A DNA stretch of 13,034 nt from CAYTLQ01 sp964438715 (GTDB lineage Bacteria > Bacteroidota > Ignavibacteria > Ignavibacteriales > Ignavibacteriaceae): NCBI GenBank assembly GCA_964438715.1, contig CAYTLQ010000022.1:1-13034 (forward strand). The letters run 5' to 3'. The translations under genes were made by a program, and so were the position numbers. Each line of letters begins with the position of its first letter. Positions within the stretch are counted from its first letter, which is position 1. The notes under the pieces are model-generated. The model ran no database searches and was not told where the DNA came from. It worked only from the letters and a program-made list of their open reading frames with translations. Below, piece by piece: positions 12,351 to 13,034 of the stretch.

Positions 12351-13034
12351 ATGATTCATACACAAAAAACCTGTATTTCTATAAACCCTGCTAACGGCAG
12401 AGAAATAGGCAAAACCCCTATTCATTCGGTGCAAGACCTTTCTGAAATGATAATTTCCGCCCGAAAAGCACAGAAGGAGTGGATGATGAAATCCTTCAAT
12501 GAAAGGAAAAAATACCTTCTTCGTCTTCGGGATTATATAACCAGCAATGCTGAAGAAATAACACAGGTAATTTCTTCTGATAATGGAAAAGTTCGTGTGG
12601 ACGCGCTCGCTACGGAGGTATTACCCGCAGCGATGGCAATAAACTATTATGCAAAAAATGCCGGTCGATTTTTGAAGTCAAGATTTATACCACCGGGAAG
12701 CATACTTACTTTCAACAAATACTCGCGAATTGAACGGGTACCTTACGGTATTATTGGGATAATAAGTCCATGGAATTATCCTTTCGGCATTCCTATGCAT
12801 GAAATTGCCATGGCCTTGATGGCAGGGAATGCTGTAATACTAAAAACGGCAACACAGACATTGGAAGTAGGAAAGATAATTGAGAAGTGTATGCAGGGAG
12901 CCGAACTGCCGGATGGATTGTTCCATTTTATAAATCTGCCCGGTTCGGTTGCCGGTGATGCCTTGATTGAGTCGGACATTGATAAAGTGTTTTGTACAGG
13001 GTCAGGTTCGGTTGGACAATACCTTATGAATAAA
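12351..13034 (+). CDS. Aldehyde dehydrogenase family protein (5' 228 codons, partial)
   Basis: NAD(P)-dependent ALDHs oxidise aldehydes to acids. The frame starts at ATG 12351 and is open to the window edge. Visible family blocks are the N-terminal 'INPANGREIGKTP' (11-23), 'SPWNYPFGIP' (139-148) with the oxyanion-hole Asn142, 'MAGNAVILK' (157-165) with cofactor Lys165, 'ELPDGLFHFINLPG' (185-198) and the Rossmann-type 'VFCTGSGSVG' (213-222). The catalytic Cys and general-base Glu lie beyond the edge. The usual 'KPSE' after the Lys is 'KTATQT' here. In NAD-preferring ALDHs the Glu of KPSE contacts the adenosine ribose, so cofactor preference may differ. Substrate is not recognisable from this half. 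The start has an A/T-only upstream without Shine-Dalgarno. It is divergent from the MarR-type gene, a possible regulator. Confidence 0.92.
   Translation, partial: MIHTQKTCISINPANGREIGKTPIHSVQDLSEMIISARKAQKEWMMKSFNERKKYLLRLRDYITSNAEEITQVISSDNGKVRVDALATEVLPAAMAINYYAKNAGRFLKSRFIPPGSILTFNKYSRIERVPYGIIGIISPWNYPFGIPMHEIAMALMAGNAVILKTATQTLEVGKIIEKCMQGAELPDGLFHFINLPGSVAGDALIESDIDKVFCTGSGSVGQYLMNK

Overview
The window looks like an AT-rich chromosomal segment from a bacterium of the FCB group, most likely an Ignavibacteria/Chlorobi-type lineage. This is inferred from three things: the pilin-like protein with an MGQQQLLL start beside DUF4900-like and PilV/PilW-like genes, the FCB-flavoured MiaA sequence, and mostly weak Shine-Dalgarno sequences. 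One textbook sigma70-type promoter is visible (TTGACA-N17-TAAAAT at 94-122, minus strand). No rRNA, tRNA, CRISPR array, insertion sequence or phage gene was seen, so this is chromosomal housekeeping and envelope DNA.

Left part (1-3,530). The 5' end of a minus-strand gene runs off the left edge (1-60, possibly rarA). A minus-strand pilin-like gene (329-718) is separated by a 408-bp divergent intergenic region from a plus-strand operon of three minor-pilin-like genes: PilV-like (1127-1630), PilW-like with an EF-hand-like loop (1637-2239), and a DUF4900/PilX-like protein (2258-3472). All four begin with an unusually short leader, a Gly, a few polar residues and a hydrophobic helix, and lack the canonical Glu+5. 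They look like one noncanonical type-IV-pilus-like or secretion filament. The divergent region holds three copies of a 12-bp operator-like element. The operon ends at a strong hairpin shared with msrA.

Middle (3,549-5,537). An exported or membrane-anchored methionine sulfoxide reductase A (minus) is divergent from two exported thioredoxin-like proteins with CxWC motifs (plus), one with a signal peptide and one a lipoprotein. Together they suggest an envelope oxidative-repair module.

Right-centre (5,587-10,774, minus strand). A three-gene operon reads, in transcription order: a 992-aa cyclic-nucleotide-binding / acidic disordered linker / GAF / histidine-kinase-like protein whose phospho-acceptor His is replaced by Ser; miaA (tRNA A37 dimethylallyltransferase); and a GT2-like glycosyltransferase overlapping miaA by 14 bp.

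Right end (10,803-13,034). A short AlkA-type DNA-3-methyladenine glycosylase (plus, starting 28 bp from the kinase-like gene) converges with a MarR-family regulator carrying a four-Cys C-terminal tail and an ambiguous start codon. A ~300-bp non-coding stretch follows, with a hairpin, a tiny leader-like ORF and a potential multi-branched RNA fold. The 5' 228 codons of an aldehyde dehydrogenase run off the right edge.
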